DNA from: an uncultured Clostridia bacterium
GTDB taxonomy: Bacteria > Bacillota > Clostridia > Christensenellales > UBA1242
Assembly: GCA_934757845.1 (NCBI GenBank)
Contig: CAKVLQ010000002.1
Coordinates: forward strand, 62,001-126,000
DNA: 64,000 nt
Reading direction: 5' to 3'
Positions within the stretch are counted from its first letter, which is position 1. Each line of letters opens with the position of its first letter. This document shows positions 49,876 to 58,920 of the stretch, in pieces. Made by a program: the position numbers and the translations under genes. The notes beneath the pieces were generated by a model. The model saw nothing but the letters and a program-made list of their open reading frames with translations. It did no database searches and was not told the origin of the DNA.

Positions 49876-51996
49876 ATGAAAGAAAATCTTTTTAAAAGTT
49901 ATGAGCATTTATCAAATGACGAAAAACAAAAAATATCAAAAATTTTAAAGCAATTTGAAGAAATTGACCCAAGAAGTGAAAAAATTGCTGAAATTTTGAT
50001 GCAAAATAATGCTGATTTTATAACACTTTTAAGTGGAATTTTGCTGATTGATTATAGAAAACATAATATTGCTTTTGATGATATAGAGTGCTTAACAAAT
50101 GAAGAAAAAACAGAGTGTCAAGACATATTGAATGGAATTTTGAAAAGCGAAGAAGTTAAACTTAATCACAATGAAATTAGCACTGAAAACATTAAAAATT
50201 TGTTGCTATCTATTGCAAACGACATAAGGGTTATTTTGGTTAAACTTGCCGAAGTTGTGGCAAAAGCCGAATATTATAATAAAAAACTTGACGGGGAACT
50301 TAACAGCGAAGAAAAAGAAAAAATTTCACATTTTCATTTGCTTGTTAAAGAACTTTATGCGCCAATTTCTGCAAGGCTTGGATTAAGTGTTATAAAAAGC
50401 AAACTTCAAGACTATAACATAAGATTTTATCACAAAGATGAGTATGATAAAATTAGCAAAGACCTTGACCGAATTTGCAAAAATCGAAATGAAGAAATTG
50501 AAATTAACATAAAAAAAATAAGCGATTTGATGCAAAAAAATAATATTAAAGCCAAAGTTTATGGAAGGGTTAAACACATTTCAAGTATATTTAACAAACT
50601 TCAAGACAAAAATTATAACATTTCGCAAATTTATGACCTTTTGGCGGTTAGAATTTTGGTTAATTCAGTTGAAAAATGTTATGAAGTTTTATCTATCATA
50701 AATTCTTGCTATACACCAATAGATAACAGGTTTAAAGACTATATAGCAAGACCAAAACCAAATGGCTATCAAAGCATTCACACAACGGTTATCACCGAAA
50801 ATAACGACCCGCTTGAAATTCAAATAAGAACAAATCAAATGCACGAATTTGCTGAATATGGTGTTGCGGCACACTTTTTATATAAAGAAAAACAAACAAA
50901 AAAATCAACTCTTGACGAAAAACTTATTTGGGTTAAAAAACTTATTGAAAGCAATGAGTTTTGTTCGGCACAAGATTATTTAACCGAACTTAAAAATGAT
51001 TTATATGCCAATGAAATATTTGTTCAAAGCCCTCTTGGAAAGGTTATAAGTTTGAAAGAAAATTCTTCTCCAATAGATTTTGCATACGCAATTCACAGCG
51101 ATGTTGGAAATCATTGTGTTGGTGCAAAAATTAACGGGAAATTGTTGCCATTAAACACGGCACTTAATAATGGTGATGTGGTTGAAATATTAACCAATCA
51201 AAACGCAAAACCAAGCCGAGATTGGCTTAAATTTATCAACACAAAAGAAGCCCGAAACAAACTTAATTCTTATTTTAGAAAAGAACTTAAAGACGAAAAT
51301 GTTAAGCGTGGAAAGCAAATGTTAGAGGAAACTTGCAAATCAAAGCACGTTGAACTTAAAAGTTTGTTGAACGCAGAATGGCTTGAAGAGTTATTTGACA
51401 AATGGACTTTAAAAAGTTTAGATGATTTGTATGCATCTGTTGGCCATGGAACGCTAACAAGCACGCAAGTTGTTAACAAACTTTTAAACAAATTTAAACA
51501 AAACGAAAAACAAGAAGAAATTAGCATAAAAACGCCAAAAATAAAAAACTATGAAAAAGGCATTGTTTTTGAAAACGGTATTAGTGGGCTTTTGGTTAGG
51601 TTTGCAAAATGTTGTTTGCCTGTTCCTGGTGACGAAATTGTTGGTTTTATTTCACAAGGCAGGGGAATAACAATTCATACAAAAGATTGCAAAAATGTTA
51701 ATAACTTGAACAAAGAAAGGTTGATAAACGCTTATTTTGCGGGCGACCAAAAAGAAAAATTTAATGCTCATTTGCAAATTATTGCAAACAAAAACAATAA
51801 TATTGTTTTGAGCATAACAAAAATAATTATAAATGAAAAATTAGATTTAACGGGGGTTAATGTTAATAATTTATCCGATCAAATTTTGGTTGATGTTTTT
51901 GTTGATGTTAAAAACCTTGAAGAATTGAATATGCTTATGAAAAAATTAAAGTCGGTTAGCGATGTTATTGAAGTTAAACGGGCGAAAGGAGAATAA
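49876..51996 (+). CDS. relA: (p)ppGpp synthetase RelA with degenerate hydrolase domain
   Basis: 706 residues. The synthetase domain is intact (YDLLAVRILV; R285-F-K-D288; PKPNGYQSIHTTV; IQIRTNQMHEFAEYGVAAHF), as are TGS (SPIDFAYAIHSDVG) and a C-terminal ACT-like part. The N-terminal hydrolase domain lacks the expected catalytic sites: no YIIHP-type region, the HDxxED helix reads GILLIDYRKHN, and the DRLHN motif reads AEVVAKAE. RFKD is the RxKD form of bifunctional Rel enzymes, so this looks like a Rel that lost hydrolysis. The start is ATG 49876 after GGGGA. It overlaps hemZ by one base. Confidence 0.92.
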   Translation: MKENLFKSYEHLSNDEKQKISKILKQFEEIDPRSEKIAEILMQNNADFITLLSGILLIDYRKHNIAFDDIECLTNEEKTECQDILNGILKSEEVKLNHNEISTENIKNLLLSIANDIRVILVKLAEVVAKAEYYNKKLDGELNSEEKEKISHFHLLVKELYAPISARLGLSVIKSKLQDYNIRFYHKDEYDKISKDLDRICKNRNEEIEINIKKISDLMQKNNIKAKVYGRVKHISSIFNKLQDKNYNISQIYDLLAVRILVNSVEKCYEVLSIINSCYTPIDNRFKDYIARPKPNGYQSIHTTVITENNDPLEIQIRTNQMHEFAEYGVAAHFLYKEKQTKKSTLDEKLIWVKKLIESNEFCSAQDYLTELKNDLYANEIFVQSPLGKVISLKENSSPIDFAYAIHSDVGNHCVGAKINGKLLPLNTALNNGDVVEILTNQNAKPSRDWLKFINTKEARNKLNSYFRKELKDENVKRGKQMLEETCKSKHVELKSLLNAEWLEELFDKWTLKSLDDLYASVGHGTLTSTQVVNKLLNKFKQNEKQEEISIKTPKIKNYEKGIVFENGISGLLVRFAKCCLPVPGDEIVGFISQGRGITIHTKDCKNVNNLNKERLINAYFAGDQKEKFNAHLQIIANKNNNIVLSITKIIINEKLDLTGVNVNNLSDQILVDVFVDVKNLEELNMLMKKLKSVSDVIEVKRAKGE

Positions 51997-53417
51997 TGGA
52001 AATTATAACAAACATAGAAAACAATTATGAATTTCAAGACATAATTAAACTTTTTGTTCCGCAAAATTTTGAAGAATATGATATTATTGTTGACCACAAT
52101 ATGGAAGAAAAAGATGGAAAAATTTTTAATTTTTATAAAGTTAAAAATTTGGGTCAAGAGTTTGAATATGAAAAGATAAGTGAAGTTTCACCTTTTATTT
52201 CGGCAAAAAGTTTTGCCAAAATTGGTCTTTATGAAATTTTAAGTAAAATTTTTAACAAGCAAATGCCTTATGGCGCTTTAACAGGCATAAGACCAGTTAA
52301 GTTTTGCTATGACCTTTTTAAAAAAGGGCTTAAAAAAACTTCAATAAAAAACTTTTTGATAAATAATTATCATGTATCAGAAGAAAAAGTTGATTTGATT
52401 ATTGATATAATTATAAATCAAAGCAATTTGGAACTTAACGACAAACTTGTTGACTTTTATGTTAACATTCCTTTTTGTCCGTCAAGATGTTCTTATTGCA
52501 GTTTTATTTCTATGGAAATTGGCAAGGCTGGAAACCTTGTTGATGAATATGTTGACAAACTTGTTTATGAGATTGAAAAAACCAAACAATTTTTGATGGA
52601 AAATTATTTTATTGTAAAAAGCGTTTATATTGGTGGTGGAACTCCAACAAGTTTAACTTGTCAGCAACTTGAAAAGATTTTGCAAAGCGTAAGTTTCAAA
52701 ACAAAAGAATTTACTGTTGAAGCGGGAAGACCCGACACAATAACAAAATCTAAACTTGAACTTTTAAAAAAATATGGAGTAACAAGAATATCAATTAATC
52801 CACAAACATTTAATGACAAAGTTTTGGAATCTATTGGCAGAAAGCACACAGCAATGGACGCTGTTAATGCATATAAACTTGCAAGAGAATATGGCTTTGA
52901 CATTAACATGGATTTGATTATGGGGCTTAACAAAGACACAATTAAAAGTTTTGAAAATACTATGGAAGTTACAACATTTCTTAAGCCCGACAATATAACA
53001 ATTCACACATTATCTTTAAAACGGGCATCAAAACTTAAAGAAGAAAATGCCAATATCTTTAAAAACGAAAGTCGAGTTTTAAAAATGGGCAAAATTGCAT
53101 CAAACCTTTTAAAACAAAATGGATATAAGCCATATTATCTTTATAGACAAAAAAATATGGTTAGTGGGCAAGAAAATGTGGGATATTTTGTTGATAACAA
53201 AATTTGTTATTTTAACATTGATTCTATGGACGAACTTTCAAGCATTGTTGCGTGTGGTGCAAACGGAATTAGCAAACGAATTTTTAGTTTAACAAACCGT
53301 ATTGAACGCTTTGCAAATGTTAAAGATATAAAAGAATATAATAATCGTGTTGACGAAATGATTGAAAAGAAAAAAGAACTTTTTTCGGAAAGCGAGTTTA
53401 AAAAGCAAACAAAATAA
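51996..53417 (+). CDS. hemZ: HemZ-like radical SAM protein (coproporphyrinogen III oxidase family)
   Basis: 473 residues. After a 150-residue N-terminal extension typical of HemZ, the radical SAM motif CPSRCSYC appears (about residue 158), followed by GGGTPTSL and the HemN-family motif around NPQTFNDKVLESIGRKH. HemZ's physiological reaction in Clostridia is unclear, because many carriers have no heme pathway. TAATG overlap couples it to relA, the order found in Clostridia. Confidence 0.88.
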   Translation: MEIITNIENNYEFQDIIKLFVPQNFEEYDIIVDHNMEEKDGKIFNFYKVKNLGQEFEYEKISEVSPFISAKSFAKIGLYEILSKIFNKQMPYGALTGIRPVKFCYDLFKKGLKKTSIKNFLINNYHVSEEKVDLIIDIIINQSNLELNDKLVDFYVNIPFCPSRCSYCSFISMEIGKAGNLVDEYVDKLVYEIEKTKQFLMENYFIVKSVYIGGGTPTSLTCQQLEKILQSVSFKTKEFTVEAGRPDTITKSKLELLKKYGVTRISINPQTFNDKVLESIGRKHTAMDAVNAYKLAREYGFDINMDLIMGLNKDTIKSFENTMEVTTFLKPDNITIHTLSLKRASKLKEENANIFKNESRVLKMGKIASNLLKQNGYKPYYLYRQKNMVSGQENVGYFVDNKICYFNIDSMDELSSIVACGANGISKRIFSLTNRIERFANVKDIKEYNNRVDEMIEKKKELFSESEFKKQTK

Positions 53418-53527
53418 AAAATGTTGTAAAATGCTTATAAGCAAATAAATATAATTGTTTTGCGGTTTTTAAATTATTTTAAATTTTTTTGGCGAATAAA
53501 AAAGAAAATTGTTTCATATATTTATTT

Positions 53528-53950
53528 ATGCAATGCGGGCAAGAATTTTCTTTTCAAGACCTTAAATGCAAAACTGTGATTAATGTTTTGGACGGCAAAA
53601 TTTTAGGAAATATAATTGATATTATTTTCTTTCCTCAAACGGGAAAGATTTTGGGCTTTATTGTGCCTGGCGAAAAGAAAGGTTGGTTTAAGCCATGTGA
53701 TAATATATTTATTCCTTATTCGTGCGTTTGCAAAGTTGGCATTGATTGCATTTTGGTTAGGCTTTGCGTGGAAACAAAAAATCCTTTGTCTTGTCCGCCA
53801 AAAGGAAAACTTGGCGAAATGATTGGCATATTAGATGATAATGAAAACAATCAATCTTCTTTTGACAAAAATTTTGATTATCAACAAAGTCAAAATTTGC
53901 AAAATAACAACATACAACAACAATATCAAAATTATTATAAAAACGAATAA
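53528..53950 (+). CDS. YlmC/YmxH-type PRC-barrel sporulation protein family
   Basis: 140 residues. The PRC-barrel (FQDLKCKTVINVLDGKILGN, then IVPG and a closing IDCILVR) matches YlmC/YmxH proteins. A Gln/Asn-rich tail of about 35 residues is extra. The family is frequent in spore-formers, but its function is poorly known. The ATG at 53528 gives the family N-terminus; a TTG at 53489 would add 13 residues. No ribosome binding site is visible. Confidence 0.75.
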   Translation: MQCGQEFSFQDLKCKTVINVLDGKILGNIIDIIFFPQTGKILGFIVPGEKKGWFKPCDNIFIPYSCVCKVGIDCILVRLCVETKNPLSCPPKGKLGEMIGILDDNENNQSSFDKNFDYQQSQNLQNNNIQQQYQNYYKNE

Positions 53951-53971
53951 ATATATTATTCGTTTTTTTTT
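53939..53971 (+). terminator. Intrinsic terminator overlapping the stop codon
   Basis: AAAAACGAATAA pairs with TTATTCGTTTTT around ATATA, followed by T. The stop codon is inside the stem. Confidence 0.85.
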
Positions 53972-54015
53972 GTTGTCAAAATAAAAAAGATTTAGTTAGA
54001 TTTTAACGAAAGTTT

Positions 54016-54774
54016 TTAAAACACAATATCCAAAATCATCATAAGGCAAAAACCAATAATAAAACTCCAAGTGCCAAGATTATTGTGTCCATCTAGGCTT
54101 GCTTCGGGCAAAAGTTCTTCAATCAAAACATAAATCATAGTGCCAGCAGCAAAACTCAAAACATAGGGGAACAATCCTTGCAAACTGAACGCTAAAAACA
54201 GCCCAAGAACGCTTGCAATGGGTTCAACCACAGCAGAAAGCACACCAAACATAAACGCTTTAAATCGGCTGTTTAAACTGTCTTTCATGGGAAGGGAAAT
54301 TGCACTGCCTTCTGGGAAGTTTTGAATGCCCATGCCAATGGCAAGGCTTAAAGCCGACAAACAAAGGGGCATACTTCCAGACGAAATTGCAATTCCAAAC
54401 GCAAAGCCCACGGCAAGACCTTCGGGAATGTTGTGAACGGTTACGGCAATAAAAAGTTTTGTATTTTTTGAAAGTCCGTTTTGGTTCTTGCTTAATTTTT
54501 GCGAAATAAAGTCTAGAAAAACAATAAACAAAGCCCCCAAAATTATGCCCAAAACTGCGGGGACAAATTTAAAATCACCATAACTTTGGCTTGCTTCTAT
54601 TGACGGAATGATTAATGACCAAATTGTGGCGGCAAACATTATTCCTGCACTTAAACCATAAAAAATGGTGTTTAGTTTTTTGCTTATTGGTTTTTTGAAA
54701 AAGAAAACTAAACTTGAACCTAATATTGTCATAATTAAAGCAAATGATATTCCAAGAATTGTGTAGCAAATCAT
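54016..54774 (-). CDS. ZIP-family divalent metal transporter
   Basis: 252 residues, eight membrane segments. The two metal-binding helices carry HNIPEG and GIQNFPEGSA (H/N-x-PEG), the ZIP/ZupT signature; zinc uptake is the likely role, with other divalent cations possible. TATAAT ends six bases before the ATG at 54774 and no ribosome binding site is seen, so it is a leaderless candidate. It stands alone on the minus strand. Confidence 0.9.
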   Translation of the reverse strand: MICYTILGISFALIMTILGSSLVFFFKKPISKKLNTIFYGLSAGIMFAATIWSLIIPSIEASQSYGDFKFVPAVLGIILGALFIVFLDFISQKLSKNQNGLSKNTKLFIAVTVHNIPEGLAVGFAFGIAISSGSMPLCLSALSLAIGMGIQNFPEGSAISLPMKDSLNSRFKAFMFGVLSAVVEPIASVLGLFLAFSLQGLFPYVLSFAAGTMIYVLIEELLPEASLDGHNNLGTWSFIIGFCLMMILDIVF

Positions 54775-54950
54775 ATTAGCATTATATGAAATCTTGTTTT
54801 TTTGTGCTAAACAAAAAATAGGCACAAAAATTTTATTCTTTTTTTTTGTTTACGCTTTAAAATTTTAATTAAAAATTTAACATTTTTTGCATTAGAAATT
54901 TTTAATAAAAAAGTTTTTTGGCAATTTTTTTTATATATTTTTATAAATTA

Positions 54951-54979
54951 TTGACTATTATTTGTTTTTGATTTAAAAT
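54951..54979 (+). promoter_or_regulatory. Promoter of the C39-like gene (leaderless)
   Basis: TTGACT (54951-54956), 17 bp, TAAAAT (54974-54979), seven bases, then the ATG. Confidence 0.7.
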
Positions 54980-54986
54980 ATTATAT

Positions 54987-55583
54987 ATGAACAAATATAA
55001 ATTTTTAAGTTGGTTTTTGTGCATATTTGCATTAATTTGGGCATTTTTTGCTTTTGTTAATATATTTAATGCCACTTTAAGTGAAGTGAACTATAATTAT
55101 AACAAGCAGTTTGATGCTGAAATTGATGGAATTATTCAAAATCAATCAAATTTTGGATATATTAAATATGGTTTTGGAAATATTGCGGACAATGGCTGTG
55201 GTGCGATAAGTTTGTATAACATTCTTTGCCTTGACGGAAAGCCTGAAAAACTTTCGGAGATTATAAGAAGCATAGACAAAAATGGGCTTAATTTTTATGG
55301 CTTTGTTGGAACAAATCCGTTCACTCTTTCACGAAAATTGGCTGAGAAAGGTTATAGTGTTAGTTTAACAGTTGAAAATGATAATTTTGAAAGTCAACTT
55401 AAAAGCAATAAACATTCAATTTTGGTTTATTTTTCACTAGAAAGCGGACATTTTCAACTTATTGATTATGACAAAGAAATTCAAAAATTTCAACTAATAA
55501 ATCCTTATCAAAAACTAACTTATAATCAACTTTTGACGAGTATAAAAAAATATCCTTTTAGGCTTTTGATTAATGTTAATTAG
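54987..55583 (+). CDS. Membrane-anchored C39-like cysteine peptidase
   Basis: 198 residues. A signal anchor (about 7-28) puts the rest outside the cell. The papain-like domain has the catalytic Cys region IADNGCGAISLYNIL (C71) and the His region SGHFQLIDYD (H155), then INPY. This is the peptidase C39-like/BtrH-type fold; substrates may be peptides or cell-wall material, which cannot be told from sequence. No ribosome binding site; a TAAAAT lies seven bases upstream. Confidence 0.75.
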   Translation: MNKYKFLSWFLCIFALIWAFFAFVNIFNATLSEVNYNYNKQFDAEIDGIIQNQSNFGYIKYGFGNIADNGCGAISLYNILCLDGKPEKLSEIIRSIDKNGLNFYGFVGTNPFTLSRKLAEKGYSVSLTVENDNFESQLKSNKHSILVYFSLESGHFQLIDYDKEIQKFQLINPYQKLTYNQLLTSIKKYPFRLLINVN

Positions 55584-55701
55584 TTTTTTTAAAATTATAA
55601 TTTAATTTACTTATTTTAATAACAAATATTTAAAATTACAAACTTTTTTTAAGTTTGTTTTTTTGTTTTGAAAACAAAATATTTTTTGATATAATTAAAA
55701 T

Positions 55702-56166
55702 ATGAAATGTTTAAATTGTGGTCATGATGAAGACAAAGTTATTGACAGCCGTGTTATAGATGACGGAACTTGCATAAGAAGAAGGCGAGAATGCATAAAT
55801 TGTGGAAAAAGATTTACAACCTTTGAAACTATTGAAACAACGCCTATTTTGGTTATTAAAAACGACCAAACACGAGAACCGTTTAACAAAGAAAAAATAA
55901 AAAATGGGGTTATCAAAGCGTGCGGAAAGCGTCCAGTTTCGATTGAACAAATAAACGAACTTGTTGACAGTGTTGAAAAAGAAATTCAAAACACATTAAA
56001 AAGTGAAGTTGAAACCAAGTTTATTGGAAAACTTGTTATGGACAAACTTAAAACTCTTGACGAAATTGCGTATATTAGGTTTGCAAGCCTTTATAGATAT
56101 TTTACAGATGCAACAAATTTTATTGACTTTTTGAATGAGTTTAACAAAAAAAATGAAAGAAAATAG
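55702..56166 (+). CDS. nrdR: Transcriptional repressor NrdR
   Basis: 154 residues. N-terminal zinc ribbon (CLNCGHDE...CINCGKRF) and ATP-cone domain (about 50-140) that senses ATP/dATP and represses ribonucleotide reductase genes at NrdR boxes. TATAAT lies six bases before the ATG with no ribosome binding site, so the transcript is probably leaderless. No nrd genes are in this window. Confidence 0.95.
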   Translation: MKCLNCGHDEDKVIDSRVIDDGTCIRRRRECINCGKRFTTFETIETTPILVIKNDQTREPFNKEKIKNGVIKACGKRPVSIEQINELVDSVEKEIQNTLKSEVETKFIGKLVMDKLKTLDEIAYIRFASLYRYFTDATNFIDFLNEFNKKNERK

Positions 56167-56170
56167 AATT

Positions 56171-56200
56171 AAAACCACAAATTTTTGTTGTGGTTTTTTT
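56171..56200 (+). terminator. Intrinsic terminator after nrdR
   Basis: AAAACCACAA (56171-56180) pairs with TTGTGGTTTT (56188-56197), then T. Confidence 0.9.
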
Positions 56201-56281
56201 ATGTGAACATATTTGCACTTTTTTAAAATTCTTTAAATTTTGTTTTTGAAAAATTAAAATATTTGCTATAATGTTATGTTT

Positions 56282-57817
56282 ATGATTAGTAAAGTTTTTA
56301 GTTTTGGATTAGTAGGAATTGAGGGGTATAGCGTTCAGGTTGAAGTTGATATTCATAATGGTCTTCCGGGCTATGATGTTGTTGGGCTTGCCGATACAGC
56401 AATAAAAGAAAGCAAAGAAAGGGTTAAAAGTGCCATAAAAAACACCGAAAATCTTGACTTTCCAAAATATAAAATTGTTGTTAATCTTGCCCCAGCCGAC
56501 ACAAAAAAAGAAGGGGCTTATTATGACCTTGCTATCGCAACAGGCATTTTGCGTGCAACTGACCAAATAAAAAATGATAGCCTTGATGAATTTGTTTTGA
56601 TTGGCGAACTTTCGCTTAATGGCGATATAAGAAAAGTTAATGGAATTTTGCCTGTTTTAATTTCTATGCGTCAACATGGCTTTAAAAAAGTTATTATTCC
56701 GTTTGAAAACGCCCAAGAAGCAAGTTTTATTGAAGGTGTTGAAACTTATGCTTTTAAAACTTTAAAAGAAGTTGTTGAATTTTTTAATGGCGAAATTTCA
56801 AAAGAGCCAGTTAGTTCAACAAACTATGAAGAAATTAAAGCAAAAAACATAACAACCGAAGATTTTTGCCAAGTTAAGGGGCAATACACCGCAAAACGAG
56901 CACTTGAAATTGCGGCAGCGGGTGGGCACAATATGCTTATGATTGGGCCACCAGGAAGCGGAAAAACCATGCTTGCAAGATGCTTTCCAACAATTCTTCC
57001 AGATATGACTTTTGAAGAAGCCCTTGAAGTTACAAAAATTCATAGTGTGGCAGGAACGCTTGACAGCAAAGATGGAATTATTGTTAACAGACCTTTTAGA
57101 GCACCACATCACACAGCAACAATAGTTGCTTTAACTGGTGGTGGCAGGCTTGCAAAACCAGGTGAGATAAGTTTGGCACACAATGGCGTGCTATTCTTGG
57201 ACGAACTTCCAGAATATCCACGAAATGTTGTTGAAGCAATGCGTCAACCGCTTGAAGATGGTGTGATTACTGTTTCAAGGCTTGCTCAAACCATTGAATA
57301 TCCAGCAAGGTTTAATTTGATTGCCAGCATGAACCCTTGCCCATGTGGATTTTATGGAAGCAAAAAGCAAGAATGCAAATGCACATCAAGTCAAATTCAC
57401 AAATATTTGAACAAATTAAGTGGACCAATTATGGACAGAATTGACCTTCATGTTGAAGTTGATAGTGTTGATTATTCTGACCTTCAATCAACAAGAGAAG
57501 AAGAAACAAGTGCCGAAATTAAAAAGCGAGTTGACAAAGCAAGGCTAATTCAAACCGAAAGGTTTAAAGGAACTGATGTGTTTAACAATGCAAGCATGAC
57601 TAACAAAATGTGCACGAAGTTTTGCAAACTTGACGAAGCGTGTCAAAAAATTATGAAAATTGCATTTGATACATATAATTTGTCGGCACGGGCAAATAAC
57701 AGAATTTTGAAAGTGGCTCGAACTATTGCCGACCTTGACGGCGAAGAGAATATTAAAGAAAATCATTTGCTTGAAGCAATAAGTTATAGAACATTAGATA
57801 ATAAATTTTGGGTGTAG
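56282..57817 (+). CDS. comM: ComM/YifB-family AAA+ ATPase
   Basis: 511 residues. N-terminal lon-like domain (VFSFGLVGIEGY..., LPGYDVVGLADTAIKES), an AAA+ Mg-chelatase-like domain with GPPGSGKTM, LFLDELPEY and NPCPCGFYGS, and a C-terminal domain. Related ComM is a branch-migration helicase in natural transformation. ATG 56282 gives the usual start MISKVFS; TATAAT ends nine bases before it. dprA begins immediately after its stop. Confidence 0.93.
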   Translation: MISKVFSFGLVGIEGYSVQVEVDIHNGLPGYDVVGLADTAIKESKERVKSAIKNTENLDFPKYKIVVNLAPADTKKEGAYYDLAIATGILRATDQIKNDSLDEFVLIGELSLNGDIRKVNGILPVLISMRQHGFKKVIIPFENAQEASFIEGVETYAFKTLKEVVEFFNGEISKEPVSSTNYEEIKAKNITTEDFCQVKGQYTAKRALEIAAAGGHNMLMIGPPGSGKTMLARCFPTILPDMTFEEALEVTKIHSVAGTLDSKDGIIVNRPFRAPHHTATIVALTGGGRLAKPGEISLAHNGVLFLDELPEYPRNVVEAMRQPLEDGVITVSRLAQTIEYPARFNLIASMNPCPCGFYGSKKQECKCTSSQIHKYLNKLSGPIMDRIDLHVEVDSVDYSDLQSTREEETSAEIKKRVDKARLIQTERFKGTDVFNNASMTNKMCTKFCKLDEACQKIMKIAFDTYNLSARANNRILKVARTIADLDGEENIKENHLLEAISYRTLDNKFWV

Positions 57818-58912
57818 ATGAAAAACGAAGAAAAAATTTTAGTATGGCTTAATAAATTTGAATTTTTAACATATCGAAAGCGTGTTAAAATTTTTGATGC
57901 ACTAAATAGCAAAACTTTTTTTGAAGAGTTTATTTCAAGTTATGAAAAATTAAAAGAAATAATTTCGTATGCACAATTTTGCACAATGCAAATAGATATT
58001 ACTAATGGCGGTGTTGAAGAATATATAAACTCACTTTCAAAAAAGGGAATAACTCTTGTAACTATTTATAGTGATAATTATCCCGAAAGTTTGAAAAATA
58101 TTGGCGAAGAAGATAATCCGCCCCTTGTTTTGTATTGCAAAGGCGACATTAGTTTAATGAACCAAGAAGAGAATGTTAACATCGCTATGGTTGGAACACG
58201 AAAACCAACAAATTATGGAAAGCAAATAACCGAAAAGTTTGCAAAAGAACTTACAGAAAATGGATTTAATATTGTTAGTGGTCTTGCTGACGGGGTTGAT
58301 TCAATTTCGCACCGAGGTTGTTTAGATGCGGGTGGAAAGACTATTGCCGTTGTGGCTGGCGGACTTGACAAGATTTATCCTGTTTTAAACACAAAATTAA
58401 GCGAAGAAATTATAAAATCAGGTCTTCTTATAAGTGAAAATCCACCAAGTTATATTGCTCAAAATTATGATTTCCCAAAACGAAACCGAATAATTGCCGC
58501 ACTTGCTAGCGGAGTGCTTATAACCGAAGCAAGCCTTAAAAGCGGAACAATGCACACAAAAGAATACGCATTAGAGTATGGAAAAGAACTTTTTGTTGTT
58601 CCTGGCAATATAACAAGCAGTCAAAGCGAAGGTTGCAATCATTTGATAAGAAGTATGCAAGGCACAATAGTATTGGGTGTTGAAGATATTTTAAAGGTTT
58701 ATCAAAAGCCAATTCACAAAATTGTTCCCAAAACTGTGCAACTAACCTTGGAAGAAGCCATGCTTTTTAACATTTTGAAAGATGGCGAGCAAACTTTTGA
58801 CGAAATTTTGCTAAAAACAAATTTTGATGTTAAAACGCTTTTAAATTTGTTGACAAGTATGTCTTTTCGTGGAATAATAAGAAAATTAGCGGGTAATATC
58901 TATTCGCTTTAA
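57818..58912 (+). CDS. dprA: DNA processing protein DprA (Smf)
   Basis: 364 residues. Loads RecA on incoming ssDNA during transformation. SAM-like N-terminus, the Rossmann core (VGTRKPTNYGKQ, IVSGLADGVDSISHRG, AVVAGGLDKIYP, SENPP) and a C-terminal winged-helix domain. Stop of comM and ATG are contiguous, so the two are co-translated. Other competence genes are outside the window. Confidence 0.95.
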   Translation: MKNEEKILVWLNKFEFLTYRKRVKIFDALNSKTFFEEFISSYEKLKEIISYAQFCTMQIDITNGGVEEYINSLSKKGITLVTIYSDNYPESLKNIGEEDNPPLVLYCKGDISLMNQEENVNIAMVGTRKPTNYGKQITEKFAKELTENGFNIVSGLADGVDSISHRGCLDAGGKTIAVVAGGLDKIYPVLNTKLSEEIIKSGLLISENPPSYIAQNYDFPKRNRIIAALASGVLITEASLKSGTMHTKEYALEYGKELFVVPGNITSSQSEGCNHLIRSMQGTIVLGVEDILKVYQKPIHKIVPKTVQLTLEEAMLFNILKDGEQTFDEILLKTNFDVKTLLNLLTSMSFRGIIRKLAGNIYSL

Positions 58913-58920
58913 GGAGTTTT

